Assembly: GCF_002028545.1 (NCBI RefSeq)
Contig: NZ_MWPQ01000042.1
Coordinates: forward strand, 1 to 64,000
Length of the DNA stretch: 64,000 nt
Reading direction: 5' to 3'
From: Nitrobacter vulgaris
GTDB taxonomy: Bacteria > Pseudomonadota > Alphaproteobacteria > Rhizobiales > Xanthobacteraceae
The position numbers and the translations under genes are program-made. How positions within the stretch are numbered: the first letter of the stretch is position 1; every line of letters starts with the position of its first letter. The notes below the pieces were generated by a model. The model was not told the DNA's origin and did not search any database. It saw nothing but the letters and a program-made list of their open reading frames with translations. Below, piece after piece: positions 17,678 to 27,252 of this stretch.

Positions 17678-17753
17678 CGGCGATCTGGGATCAAATTGAT
17701 CAACGCCGCATCCGAGGTTGCTCCCTCGCGACAACTTGGGCAAAGCTCACCTG

Positions 17754-17855
17754 GAGCATTTCCGCTTTTTACTGATTGGGAGCGAACTCCAGTTTGTTGT
17801 TTTGACGCGTTTTCTTCACGCGAACCGGTATCCACTTCGCTCGAAAACGCTCTAG
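17754..17855 (+). repeat. Dispersed intergenic repeat, copy 1
   Basis: A roughly 100-bp unit whose 3' half includes TTTTCTTCACGCGAACCGG and CCACTTCGCTCGAAAACGC. Essentially the same segment occurs at 30119-30222, and a shortened version at 33347-33405. Its ends are partly complementary (GAGCATTTCC at the start, GAAAACGCTC at the end), so it can form a hairpin. It occupies what would otherwise be read as the 5' part of dprA. Confidence 0.8.
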
Positions 17856-17869
17856 CTTTGGGGGCAGGC

Positions 17870-18988
17870 GTGGACATCCGGAATCCAGACAGGCGGCTGA
17901 ACGAAGCGCAGCGGATCGATTGGCTGCGGCTTATCCGGTCCGAAAACGTCGGGCCTCGGACCTTTCGTTCCCTCGTGAACCATTTCGGCAGCGCCCGTGA
18001 GGCCCTCATCCGGCTACCCGATCTGGCGCGGCGTGGCGGAGCTTCGCGTCCCGGCCGGCTTTGTGCGGAAGCCGAGGCGCGGAACGAGTTGGCGGCTGCC
18101 CGGCGGATCGGCGTCAGTTTGCTAGCGCCAGGAGAGGCCGGCTATCCCCCGCACCTTGCAATGATCGACGACGCGCCGCCACTGCTTGGTGTGCGCGGCA
18201 ACCTCGATGTCATGGAGCGTCCCATGATCGCGATCGTCGGCTCACGCAATGCATCCGGCGCCGGTCACAAGTTCGCGCAAACGCTGGCGCATAATCTCGG
18301 CGATGCCGGCTTCGTCATCGTATCGGGACTGGCACGCGGTATCGATCAGGCAGCGCATCGTGCAAGCCTGGCACGCGGTACTGTCGCAGTGCTTGCCGGT
18401 GGCCATGACCGTATCTATCCGTCGGAGCATGAGGATCTGCTAGCGGCAATATTAGAAGGCGGCGGCGCGATTTCTGAAATGCCGATGGGGCATGTGCCAC
18501 GAGCCCGTGATTTCCCGCGGCGCAATCGCCTGATCTCAGGCGCTGCGATCGGTGTTGTCGTGGTCGAGGCCGCGCATCGATCTGGCTCGCTGATCACCGC
18601 CCGCATCGCTGCCGAGCAAGGCCGCGAGGTTTTCGCCGTGCCGGGCTCGCCGCTCGATCCTCGTGCCGCCGGCACTAACGATCTTATCAAGCAGGGCGCG
18701 ACTCTGATTACCGAGGCATCCGACGTCATCAATGCCGTCCGGCCGATCTTGAGACGGCCGGTCGATCTACCCGCTGAAGAACCGGAGCACGGCAGCACCT
18801 GGACCGAAGAGCCTGCCGCAAGCGACCGTGCGCGCATCGTCGCCTTGCTTGGTCCCGCACCGATTGGACTCGACGATCTGATTCGGATGGCGGATGCCCC
18901 ACCAGCCGTCGTGCGTACGGTCCTGCTTGAACTGGAACTGGCCGGACGACTGGAGCGCCATGGCGGCGGTTTGGTATCAATGATCTGA
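17870..18988 (+). CDS. dprA: DNA-processing protein DprA
   Basis: A 372-residue protein that protects incoming single-stranded DNA and loads RecA during transformation. The Rossmann-like core shows [33 protein letters not shown] and [11 protein letters not shown], the family signatures. A C-terminal winged-helix-like region (about residues 300-372) is present. The frame is open back to an ATG at 17696, but that part is made of the dispersed repeat, so the true start is taken as GTG 17870, which has a GGGGGCAGG ribosome-site-like stretch just upstream. Nothing here shows whether the organism is naturally competent. Confidence 0.93.
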   Translation: MDIRNPDRRLNEAQRIDWLRLIRSENVGPRTFRSLVNHFGSAREALIRLPDLARRGGASRPGRLCAEAEARNELAAARRIGVSLLAPGEAGYPPHLAMIDDAPPLLGVRGNLDVMERPMIAIVGSRNASGAGHKFAQTLAHNLGDAGFVIVSGLARGIDQAAHRASLARGTVAVLAGGHDRIYPSEHEDLLAAILEGGGAISEMPMGHVPRARDFPRRNRLISGAAIGVVVVEAAHRSGSLITARIAAEQGREVFAVPGSPLDPRAAGTNDLIKQGATLITEASDVINAVRPILRRPVDLPAEEPEHGSTWTEEPAASDRARIVALLGPAPIGLDDLIRMADAPPAVVRTVLLELELAGRLERHGGGLVSMI

Positions 18989-19041
18989 CGGTCTGTTCGA
19001 CTCGATTCGAAGTTGCAGCGATTGTAGCGTCTTCAAAGCGA

Positions 19042-20310
19042 CTACTGGACGGGAGCCGATGGCGGCGGCGCGGACCAAGAAGCGGCGGGCTCCAATGGCG
19101 GCGATGCCGGCTCCGTCCTAGGCGAAGCTGATGGCGACGGCGCTGCGGAGGTCGATGGCGACGATACGGCGACAGAGTCGGAGGGAGCTGGCGCCAGCGT
19201 GGAACTCGCTGCTTCCGACGGCGGCAGGGCTTCGCTCTTGCCGACCTTCGGCGCAGGCGTCACCGCCGGAACGGGATCGGCGCGCAGAGGCACCGCTTTG
19301 GGTTCACCGAAAGGCGCAGCATCGGTCGGAGTGCCATCCGCCTTGTTGCGTTCGGACGCGCTGGGTTTCTCGGCTTCAGATTTATCAACGCCAGGTTTTC
19401 CCGTTTCGCTTCTACCGACGTCGGCCTTATCGCTCTCGGATTTGGCTGGATCAGGCTTCGATGCGTCCGGCTTGACCGCTTGCGGCTTTGCGGCTTGCTC
19501 CAGAGCAGGCTGTTTCTCGTCGGCCTGTTTCTTGGCAGGCTCCGTTTTTGGCGCTTCGTCCTTGACCGTCTTTTCTTCGGCCGCTTCTTTCTTGCCGGGC
19601 TGCGCCTTGGGCGTCTGTCCGTTAGCTGGTTCTTCCTTAACCGCTTCTTTTTCCTTGGCTGGCGTCACGTCGGACGGTTCAGTCTTCGCCGTCTCGGGCT
19701 TCGTCGCAGCGTCGCTCGGAGACGCGCCCTGCCCCGCGGCGCCAGCTTTCGTCGATTCGTCCGGGGCCGGCTTGCTTTGCTTGCTGAGCTTTTTCCTGTC
19801 TCGAGGCTTCCGCCTATCCTGCTGACTGGCCTCCTCCGAAGCCGGTCTCGCAGTCTCGGGATTCTCGGCGGCCGGCCGCATGATGCGCCTTCCATACCGG
19901 TCCTTACCTGCCTGTGGTTCATTCTGCGCGGAAGGATCAGGCTGCGCCGCCTGAGGAAGCGGCCTCCTGCCCTGTCCCTCCGCCTGCCTCGGTTCCGGTC
20001 TCACATCACCCGGAGATAACCTGGGTCGTTCAGGGCGGGACCGCTGATCGGTCGCGCCTCTGGAAATCAGATAGGCACTAAGCATCCCGGCCATGTCGGG
20101 GCCGGTGGTATAATGCTGGCGCAGGAAGCCTGGCAACGATCCGGGCGGTACCGTCCTGAGTAGCCCGCGCACCGCTTTGTGGCAGGAGGCGCAGTTCCCC
20201 GAAAACATCTGGGCAGCCGACTTTCCTGCCTCGAGATTTTGCGCTCCGGCATCACCCGCGAAAACAACGATCATAAGCATCGTCGCTAAACTGAGCGCTC
20301 GGCTCGACAT
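19042..20310 (-). CDS. Exported c-type cytochrome with long low-complexity C-terminal tail
   Basis: A 422-residue protein. A signal peptide (residues 1-23, ending GDAGA) is followed by a small single-haem domain with CASCH at residues 40-44 and a likely axial Met in the PDMAGMLSAYL segment. From about residue 90 to the end it is a Pro/Ala/Glu/Lys-rich repetitive tail (KPDPAKSESDKADVG-like units) with no fold. Start 20310 is chosen because GGAGG lies six bases upstream; the ATG at 20316 abuts that GGAGG. It probably resides in the periplasm; the tail might reach the peptidoglycan. Electron partners are unknown. Confidence 0.85.
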   Translation of the reverse strand: MSSRALSLATMLMIVVFAGDAGAQNLEAGKSAAQMFSGNCASCHKAVRGLLRTVPPGSLPGFLRQHYTTGPDMAGMLSAYLISRGATDQRSRPERPRLSPGDVRPEPRQAEGQGRRPLPQAAQPDPSAQNEPQAGKDRYGRRIMRPAAENPETARPASEEASQQDRRKPRDRKKLSKQSKPAPDESTKAGAAGQGASPSDAATKPETAKTEPSDVTPAKEKEAVKEEPANGQTPKAQPGKKEAAEEKTVKDEAPKTEPAKKQADEKQPALEQAAKPQAVKPDASKPDPAKSESDKADVGRSETGKPGVDKSEAEKPSASERNKADGTPTDAAPFGEPKAVPLRADPVPAVTPAPKVGKSEALPPSEAASSTLAPAPSDSVAVSSPSTSAAPSPSASPRTEPASPPLEPAASWSAPPPSAPVQ

Positions 20311-20563
20311 TCTCATCCTCCGGGTGCGGAAATTGCGCGGCCGCCGCGGCGGCACACCTTTTAGCTCATTATGCTGCGAATGGAAGCGTAGAGATGAATG
20401 TAAACACATGACCGCAGCTCGATTCCGGATATCGGCCTTGCGATCAGAACATTGGTGAACCGGCTTCCGCGACATTATTATTAATTATTATTGCTGATGG
20501 AACTTGGACGCCATTCCCAGACGTTATGGCGGCTGATGCGTCCTCGTGATGATGGTGGTTTCG

Positions 20564-21814
20564 ATGGACCGTTTGTTGCGGTTTTTTCTGAACCAATTTA
20601 TCCGGCGCGGCTCGATCACATTCGTAACCGCGAGCGGTATGGCCTTCACTTGCGGCGATGGCACCGGGGAACCGGTTCGGGTCCGGCTGACCACGAAAGA
20701 CGTCGCACGCCAGCTTCTGCTCGATCCTGAAATGTCTTTCGGCGAGGCCTACACCGACGGCACAATGCTCGTCGAACGGGGATCGATTGCCGACGTTCTG
20801 GCGATCATCCTCGACCAGCCCGACATCATGCCGCGCTGGGCGAAGCTGCAATGGTGGCTCCGCTATCTCGCCCGCAACTTCCAGCAATTCAATCCTCGCG
20901 GACGTTCCATAAACAACGTCTCGCGCCATTACGATCTCGACGGCCGTCTCTACTCACTGTTTCTCGATGCCGACAAACAATACAGTTGCGCGTATTTCGA
21001 AACTCCGGACATGACGCTGGACGACGCCCAGCTTGCAAAGAAGCGGCATATCACCGCCAAGATTCTGGTCGAGCGCGGCCACAACGTCCTCGATATCGGC
21101 TCGGGCTGGGGCGGGCTCAGCCTTTATCTCGCGGAAATGACTGGCGCCAACGTCACCGGCATCACGCTTTCGACCGAACAACTTCAGGTGTCGAAAGCCC
21201 GCGCGGCTGAGAACAACATGACGCGGTCGACGAAATTCCTGCTCCAGGACTATCGCGATATTCCCGGATCGTTCGATCGCATCGTATCTGTCGGGATGTT
21301 CGAGCATGTCGGCGTCGACCACTACGATACCTTTTTCAAACGTTGCGCCGAGCTACTTGAACCCGACGGCATAATGCTGCTGCATTCGATCGGCCGTTCC
21401 GAGGGCCCGGGCATTACCAATCCCTGGATCGCGAAGTACATCTTTCCGGGCGGCTACATCCCCGCGCTGTCCGAAGTCCTGTCAGCCATCGAGGGCGCCG
21501 GACTGCTCGTCTGCGACATCGAAATCCTGCGTCTGCACTATGCAGAGACGCTGAAGGCATGGCGTGAGCGCTTCATGGCGAGACGCGAAGAAGTCGTGTG
21601 GCTCTACGATGAGCGGTTCGGGCGCATGTGGGAGTTTTATTTGGCAGCATCGGAAATGTCGTTCCGGAAGCAGAACCTGATGAATTTCCAAGTTCAGATC
21701 ACGAAACGGCAAGGCACCGTACCTATGACGCGCGATTATATCCAATGTGGGGAAGCGAAACTGCGCAATCTTGAGCAAAAACAGCGGCCGCGGTTTCAAA
21801 TCGCCGGCGAATGA
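20564..21814 (+). CDS. cfa: Cyclopropane-fatty-acyl-phospholipid synthase family methyltransferase
   Basis: A 416-residue SAM-dependent enzyme. The C-terminal two thirds hold NVLDIGSGWGGLSLYLAEM (SAM motif I), TGITLSTEQLQ, and FDRIVSVGMFEHVGVDHYDT, all typical of CFA synthases, which methylenate unsaturated acyl chains in membrane phospholipids. An N-terminal lipid-binding region (SCP2-like) precedes it. Start 20564 gives a usual N-terminus MDRLLRFFLNQF; ATGs at 20546 and nearby are possible. The gap to the divergent cytochrome gene includes a run of AT trinucleotides at about 20471-20493. Exact fatty-acid product is not certain. Confidence 0.92.
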   Translation: MDRLLRFFLNQFIRRGSITFVTASGMAFTCGDGTGEPVRVRLTTKDVARQLLLDPEMSFGEAYTDGTMLVERGSIADVLAIILDQPDIMPRWAKLQWWLRYLARNFQQFNPRGRSINNVSRHYDLDGRLYSLFLDADKQYSCAYFETPDMTLDDAQLAKKRHITAKILVERGHNVLDIGSGWGGLSLYLAEMTGANVTGITLSTEQLQVSKARAAENNMTRSTKFLLQDYRDIPGSFDRIVSVGMFEHVGVDHYDTFFKRCAELLEPDGIMLLHSIGRSEGPGITNPWIAKYIFPGGYIPALSEVLSAIEGAGLLVCDIEILRLHYAETLKAWRERFMARREEVVWLYDERFGRMWEFYLAASEMSFRKQNLMNFQVQITKRQGTVPMTRDYIQCGEAKLRNLEQKQRPRFQIAGE

Positions 21815-22125
21815 GCCGCTTCAAATCGGGAAATTTCAGTTTCGAAGGCTAAGTGCGATCCTTAGTGCTGTGAATATAGGCCGATATGCAAAGTCGCTCC
21901 GTCATCCATTCGAAGTTTCGTTTTGAGCGTCAGCCCGGCTCGGCGAGTCGAACGGAGATTTGTCGCTGGCGACAGTCAAGTTCCTTGCATTTTCGACTCA
22001 AGTTTCATTCAAGGTCATGTGGGAATCGGGCATAAGGGGCAGGACCTTGCTTTCGCCGTCCACCGGAGCGGCGCTTTATGCGGGGCCTGTATCCCACAAA
22101 TAATCCAGGTCAGAATCCGAAAGCC
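21815..22125. other. Intergenic region before dnaB
   Basis: No gene seen. It contains a short perfect dyad, TGTCGC-TG-GCGACA, at about 21961-21974, and no clear consensus promoter that can be assigned with confidence. Confidence 0.4.
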
Positions 22126-23616
22126 ATGGCTGATTCGAACATCCTGAAGCTTGCGCCTGACGCGACGACACCAGCCTATCGCACCCCGCCGCACAACATC
22201 GAAGCCGAGCGCGGCATTCTCGGTGCCATTCTGGTCAACAACGACGCATTTTACAGGGTTTCGGATTTCCTGGAGCCGAAGCATTTCTTCGACCCGATGC
22301 ATCGGACCATCTTTGAGACCGCAGGCAGCCTGATCCGCGCTGGCAAGATCGCAACGCCTGTCACGGTCAAGACGTTCGTTCCCGCTGAAACCGATATCGG
22401 CGGAATGACCGTAAGTCAGTACCTCGCCCGTCTGGCGGCGGAAGCGACCACGATCATCAACGCCCTGCATTACGGACGCACAATCTATGAGCAGGCGTTA
22501 CGCCGCGACCTGATTCACATCGGCGAGGACATGGTCAACGTCGCCTACGACGCGCCGGTCGATTTCGCGCCGCGAGCGCAGATTGAGGACGCCGAGCGCC
22601 GACTCTACGAGCTGGCCGAATCCGGCCGCTATGAAGGCGGCTTCCAGAAATTCTCGCAGGCGATGAAGATCGCACTCGACATGGCGGCCAACGCCTACCG
22701 CCGCGATGGAAAGCTTTCCGGCATCGCGACGGGCCTGCGCGATCTCGACTCGAAAATGGGCGGATTGCAGCAGTCCGACCTGATCATCGTGGCCGGCAGG
22801 CCGGGCATGGGCAAGACCGCGCTCGCGACCAACATCGCCTACAACATCGCCAAGACTCATGAGTCGGAGCTTCAGCCTGACGGCACGATGAAGACCGTCA
22901 ATGGCGGGATCGTGGGCTTCTTCTCCTGCGAAATGTCGGCGGAGCAACTGGCGACTCGTATTCTCGCCGAGCAGACCTGCATTCCCTCGAGCAATATTCG
23001 GCGCGGCGGCATCACTGAAAACGATTTCGAGAAGATCCGCGATCACACCATCGAGCTGGAGCACCTGCCGCTCTTCGTCGACGAAACCGGCGGCCTTTCG
23101 ATTTCACAACTCACCGCGCGCGCCCGCCGTCTGAAGCGGCAGAGAGGGCTCGACGTCTTGGTGATCGACTACATCCAGCTTCTGCTGGGTAGCGGCAAGC
23201 GCAGCGACAACCGCGTGCAGGAAGTCACCGAAATCACCACCAGCCTGAAAGCGCTGGCGAAGGAGCTGAACGTTCCGATCATCGCGCTGTCGCAATTGTC
23301 GCGTCAGGTCGAAAATCGCGACGACAAGCGCCCGCAACTCTCAGATTTGCGCGAATCCGGCTCGATCGAACAGGACGCCGATGTCGTGATGTTCGTCTAT
23401 CGCGAAGAGTATTACCTCCAGAACAAGGAGCCTCGGCCCGGCACGCCTGAACATGAGAAATGGCAACTCGAGATGCATCTGGTGCACGGCAAAGCCGAAG
23501 TCATCATCGGCAAGCAGCGCCATGGGCCGACCGGCACCGTCGAACTACAGTTCGAAGGCCAGTTCACCCGCTTCAGCGACCTCGCACATGACGGTCACCT
23601 GCCCGAACGCATCTAG
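22126..23616 (+). CDS. dnaB: Replicative DNA helicase
   Basis: A 496-residue hexameric helicase that unwinds DNA ahead of the replisome. N-terminal primase-interaction domain (PPHNIEAERGILGAILVNND at residues 21-40), linker around residues 150-195, RecA-like domain with Walker A AGRPGMGKT (223-231), Walker B region LDVLVIDYIQLL, and RESGSIEQDADVVMFVYREE. No intein is seen. Start 22126 (MADSNILKL) gives the standard N-terminus; the ATG at 22078 adds an unsupported leader. alr and radA follow in the same direction. Confidence 0.98.
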   Translation: MADSNILKLAPDATTPAYRTPPHNIEAERGILGAILVNNDAFYRVSDFLEPKHFFDPMHRTIFETAGSLIRAGKIATPVTVKTFVPAETDIGGMTVSQYLARLAAEATTIINALHYGRTIYEQALRRDLIHIGEDMVNVAYDAPVDFAPRAQIEDAERRLYELAESGRYEGGFQKFSQAMKIALDMAANAYRRDGKLSGIATGLRDLDSKMGGLQQSDLIIVAGRPGMGKTALATNIAYNIAKTHESELQPDGTMKTVNGGIVGFFSCEMSAEQLATRILAEQTCIPSSNIRRGGITENDFEKIRDHTIELEHLPLFVDETGGLSISQLTARARRLKRQRGLDVLVIDYIQLLLGSGKRSDNRVQEVTEITTSLKALAKELNVPIIALSQLSRQVENRDDKRPQLSDLRESGSIEQDADVVMFVYREEYYLQNKEPRPGTPEHEKWQLEMHLVHGKAEVIIGKQRHGPTGTVELQFEGQFTRFSDLAHDGHLPERI

Positions 23617-23739
23617 CGTCGATTCCGACAGTCGCCTCACGATGCGGCGCGCTACAATATGAGCAGGCTCGATTTACAGCCTTTCCAAGCATACGACTCG
23701 CGCTGTTGAACCGCCGCACAGCCGAGCGTACCATGCGGC

Positions 23740-24927
23740 ATGAATCTCATTCCCGATTCCAAAATGACCTCCAGCAGCGTGCCCACCGATGCCGGCGCGG
23801 CTATTGCGACGGCTGCGGCGATCGGCACCCTCACCGTCGATCTGGACGCTATAGTCGCCAACTGGCGCAAGCTCGAAAAGACCGCGGTGCCCGCCGAATG
23901 TGCGGGGGTGGTCAAGGCCGACGCTTACGGCTGTGGAGCCCGACCCGTGGTGCGCGCGCTGAGCGCCGCCGGATGCAAAACGTTTTTCGTTGCCACGCTC
24001 GATGAGGCGCGCGTGGTGCGCGGTGCCGCGGCCGCGGCCGACATCTATGTGCTGGACGGCTTTTTTCAGAATTGCGGTGACGCTTTCGCGGCAATCAATT
24101 GCCGGCCCGTGATCGGCGATCTCAACGAACTTGCGGAATGGGACGTGTTTTGCCGCCGTACCGGCTGGGCGGGCGGCGCGGCCATCCACATCGACACCGG
24201 CATGAACCGCCTCGGTCTCACCATCGATGAAGCGCAAGGCATCCTTCCAAGGATCGACGCCGGCGATCATGGTATCACGCTGGTGATGAGTCATCTGGCG
24301 TGCGCGGACAGCCTCCATCATCCTCTCAATGCCAGTCAGGTCGCGGCGTTTCGGGAGACCGCCAGGCTGTTTTCCGGCGTTCCGTCTTCGCTGGCGAACT
24401 CGTCTGGTATTTTTCTCGGGCCGCAATATCAATTTGACCTGGTGCGTCCGGGCGCCGCGCTCTACGGCGTCAACCCCACGCCGGAAGCCACCAATCCGAT
24501 GCAGCCGGTGGTCGAGTTGAAGGCGCGGATCTTGCAAACCCGCTCGATCGACAAAGGCGAAAGCGTCGGCTACGGCGCGACGTGGACCGCGCGGCGGCCG
24601 ACCCGGCTTGCCGTTGTCTCGGCGGGATACGCCGACGGATATTTCCGTGCCGGCGGCAGCAATGACGGTACGCGCGGAGCCGACGTCATTGTCGCCGGAA
24701 CGCGATGCCCGGTGGCAGGCCGGATTTCCATGGACCTGTTGGCGGTCGACATCACCGACCTGCCATCTCACGCGGGAGTCCGGCGCGGCCATCTGGCGAC
24801 GCTCATCGGTGAAGGCATCACCGTGGACGAACTCGCTCACCATTTCGGCACCATCGGTTACGAGGTGCTGACCAGCCTGGGCGGCCGCTACAACCGAATC
24901 TACAAGGGCGGTCCAGCCGAGTCGTGA
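23740..24927 (+). CDS. alr: Alanine racemase
   Basis: A 395-residue PLP enzyme interconverting L- and D-alanine for peptidoglycan. The PLP lysine is in GVVKADAYGCGA near residue 65 and the second catalytic base, Tyr, in ESVGYGATW; HIDTGMNRLG and RISMDLLAVDI are also conserved. An alternative start at 23764 (MTSSSVPTD) would remove eight residues. Followed by radA after 18 bases, so the two are probably co-transcribed. Confidence 0.97.
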   Translation: MNLIPDSKMTSSSVPTDAGAAIATAAAIGTLTVDLDAIVANWRKLEKTAVPAECAGVVKADAYGCGARPVVRALSAAGCKTFFVATLDEARVVRGAAAAADIYVLDGFFQNCGDAFAAINCRPVIGDLNELAEWDVFCRRTGWAGGAAIHIDTGMNRLGLTIDEAQGILPRIDAGDHGITLVMSHLACADSLHHPLNASQVAAFRETARLFSGVPSSLANSSGIFLGPQYQFDLVRPGAALYGVNPTPEATNPMQPVVELKARILQTRSIDKGESVGYGATWTARRPTRLAVVSAGYADGYFRAGGSNDGTRGADVIVAGTRCPVAGRISMDLLAVDITDLPSHAGVRRGHLATLIGEGITVDELAHHFGTIGYEVLTSLGGRYNRIYKGGPAES

Positions 24928-24945
24928 GCTAGCGTCGATCACAGA

Positions 24946-26397
24946 ATGCCCAAATCCGCCCTCTCCTTCGTCTGCCAGAACTGCGGCGCGGCCTATAACC
25001 GCTGGCAGGGCAAGTGCGACGCTTGCGGCGAGTGGAATACGCTGGCCGAGGAGGACGTAAGCGGCGCGACGACGATGCCGGTCAGCATCCGCTCCAAGCG
25101 CAAGGGCCGATTGTTCACACTGGAAACGCTAACGGGTAAGACGCAGGATGCGCCGCGCCTCTCCTCCGGCATGACTGAGCTCGATCGCGTCACCGGCGGC
25201 GGCTTTGTCCGCGGCTCGGTTCTGCTGGTCGGCGGCGACCCGGGGATCGGCAAATCGACTTTGCTCACGCAAGCGACGAGCCTGCTGGCGCGCGCCGGCC
25301 ATCGCGCCGTCTATATCTCCGGTGAGGAAGCGGTCGCGCAAGTGCGATTGCGCGCCGAACGCCTTGGGCTTGCCGACGCACCGGTGCAACTGGCAGCGGA
25401 AACCTCTGTTGAGGATATCGTCGCCACTCTGTCCGAAGGGTCGGTACCGCGCCTTGTGGTGATCGACTCGATCCAGACCATGTGGACCGACACGGTGGAA
25501 TCCGCGCCGGGAACCGTAACCCAGGTGCGCGCTTCGGCGCAGGCCCTCATTCGTTTCGCAAAAAAGTCCGGGGCGGCGCTGATTCTGGTGGGCCACGTCA
25601 CCAAGGACGGCCAGATCGCTGGCCCCCGCGTGGTCGAGCACATGGTCGACGCCGTGCTGTCGTTCGAAGGTGAAGGCTCTCAACAATTCCGTATTCTGCG
25701 AGCGGTGAAGAACCGGTTCGGCCCCACCGACGAGATCGGCGTCTTCGAGATGACAGGACTCGGCTTGCGCGAAGTCTCCAATCCGTCCGAACTGTTCCTG
25801 TCGGAACGTGATCTCGGTAGTCCGGGCACGGCGGTCTTCGCGGGCATCGAGGGCACCAGGCCGGTGCTGGTGGAACTACAGGCATTAGTGGCGCCCACCT
25901 CGCTCGGCACACCGCGGCGCGCCGTCGTCGGTTGGGATTCGAGCCGGCTGTCCATGGTGCTGGCGGTTCTCGAAGCTCACTGCGGGGTCAAGCTCTCGGG
26001 TCACGACGTTTATTTCAATGTGGCGGGTGGTCTGCGAATCAACGAGCCAGCCGCCGATCTTGCCGCGGCTGCGGCGCTCGTGTCTTCACTGACAAACGCC
26101 CAACTCCCGACCGACGCGGTCTATTTCGGCGAGATTTCGCTATCTGGCGCGGTCAGACCGGTGGCCCAAACCTCGGCACGGCTGAAAGAAGCCGCCAAGC
26201 TCGGATTCGGACGTGCCGTGCTGCCGGAATCGGCCCGTGGAGACGTCGGCGGCGATGCTGGCCTGTCGCTCAATACCGTCGCCGGATTGACGACGCTGGT
26301 GGCGGATATCGCAGCGCGCGGACAAAGCCGCTCTAGCAAGGCCACCGAGCCGGAGAAAAATGCCACACCTGCCCGATTCCGTCGTCAGGACGGCTAA
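24946..26397 (+). CDS. radA: DNA repair protein RadA
   Basis: A 483-residue RecA-like branch-migration protein acting in recombinational repair. An N-terminal four-Cys zinc ribbon (C10, C13, C24, C27 in FVCQNCGAAYNRWQGKCDAC) leads to Walker A GGDPGIGKSTLL, the diagnostic KNRFG motif in AVKNRFGPTDEIGVF, and a C-terminal Lon-like domain (NVAGGLRINEPAADLAAAAA). All expected elements are present. Confidence 0.98.
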   Translation: MPKSALSFVCQNCGAAYNRWQGKCDACGEWNTLAEEDVSGATTMPVSIRSKRKGRLFTLETLTGKTQDAPRLSSGMTELDRVTGGGFVRGSVLLVGGDPGIGKSTLLTQATSLLARAGHRAVYISGEEAVAQVRLRAERLGLADAPVQLAAETSVEDIVATLSEGSVPRLVVIDSIQTMWTDTVESAPGTVTQVRASAQALIRFAKKSGAALILVGHVTKDGQIAGPRVVEHMVDAVLSFEGEGSQQFRILRAVKNRFGPTDEIGVFEMTGLGLREVSNPSELFLSERDLGSPGTAVFAGIEGTRPVLVELQALVAPTSLGTPRRAVVGWDSSRLSMVLAVLEAHCGVKLSGHDVYFNVAGGLRINEPAADLAAAAALVSSLTNAQLPTDAVYFGEISLSGAVRPVAQTSARLKEAAKLGFGRAVLPESARGDVGGDAGLSLNTVAGLTTLVADIAARGQSRSSKATEPEKNATPARFRRQDG

Positions 26398-26564
26398 AGC
26401 GGCGTGACCTTGCGACCGCCCGCCGCTATACATTCGGCGGCCGCAAGGCCAATGATAGTTTTGTGCGAAAATGTCCCTGCTAGACGCGCTGTATGATCGT
26501 CTGCGAGACCAGCAATAAGCAACGATTCGTGGTTTGAGATTTTACGAGCGGACCTGACCAGCCG

Positions 26565-27194
26565 ATGCCGATAACCATCCTCGACCTCGTTCTGCTAGCC
26601 GTAATGCTGATTTCGGGGCTGCTGGCGATGATCCGCGGCTTTATGCGCGAAATCCTGTCGATTGCCTCGTGGGGCATAGCCGCGCTGGCCACCCTTTACT
26701 CGTTCCAGAAGCTCCTGCCGTTCGCCAAGAATTATATTAACAACGATACGATCGCGGCTGCCGCCGTCATCGGTGGCGTTTTCATCGGCACCTTGATCGT
26801 GATTTCCCTCATCACGACACGCATTTCCGACATGGTCCTCGATTCCAGGATCGGCGCACTCGACCGCACCCTTGGTTTCCTGTTCGGACTGGCGCGGGGT
26901 CTGTTGATCGTCGTCGTTGCCTTCCTGTTTTTCACCTGGCTGGTTCCGGACAAGCAGCGGCCCGATTGGGTCACGGCGGCAAAATCGCTCACGGTGCTCA
27001 ATTCCACTGGCGTCTGGCTACAGTCGCTCTTGCCGGACGATCCCGAGAACACCATTTTAAACAAGCTCAAGAAGAATAAGCCCGAAGAGGAGCAGCCGGA
27101 TGCGGAACCTGCGTCACCGGGTTCCGAGGGCTATTCCAAACCTGCCCGAGACGGCCTGCAAAAGCTGATCGACGGCAAACCGGCGGAACAGTAG
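26565..27194 (+). CDS. cvpA: CvpA-family inner-membrane protein
   Basis: A 209-residue protein with four hydrophobic segments (residues about 6-24, 30-45, 65-85 and 105-125) and the conserved start ITILDLVLLAVMLISGLLAM and RGFMREILSIASWG. The cytoplasmic tail is charged. CvpA is needed for colicin V production in E. coli and has been linked to envelope robustness; its molecular role is unclear. It precedes purF by 58 bases, the common cvpA-purF order. Confidence 0.93.
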   Translation: MPITILDLVLLAVMLISGLLAMIRGFMREILSIASWGIAALATLYSFQKLLPFAKNYINNDTIAAAAVIGGVFIGTLIVISLITTRISDMVLDSRIGALDRTLGFLFGLARGLLIVVVAFLFFTWLVPDKQRPDWVTAAKSLTVLNSTGVWLQSLLPDDPENTILNKLKKNKPEEEQPDAEPASPGSEGYSKPARDGLQKLIDGKPAEQ

Positions 27195-27252
27195 TTAGAA
27201 CGCGGACTTGACGTTCACGACTTATTCAGGTCCGACCGAATAGTGAGGCGCA

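Noticed and set aside
17689-17701. GATCAA-A-TTGATC dyad resembling an inverted FixK/FNR half-site pair
   Set aside because: Half-sites face outward with the wrong spacing for TTGAT-N4-ATCAA, so not a FixK box.
19131-20019. Rightward frames opposite the cytochrome tail
   Set aside because: Mirror of the low-complexity Pro/Lys/Glu tail; no start context or conserved motif.
20471-20493. AT-trinucleotide run between the cytochrome and cfa genes
   Set aside because: Looks like a simple AT-rich promoter spacer; no exact dyad or known binding site.
26471-26518. 15-codon frame MSLLDALYDRLRDQQ between radA and cvpA
   Set aside because: No ribosome site and too short to judge without comparative data.
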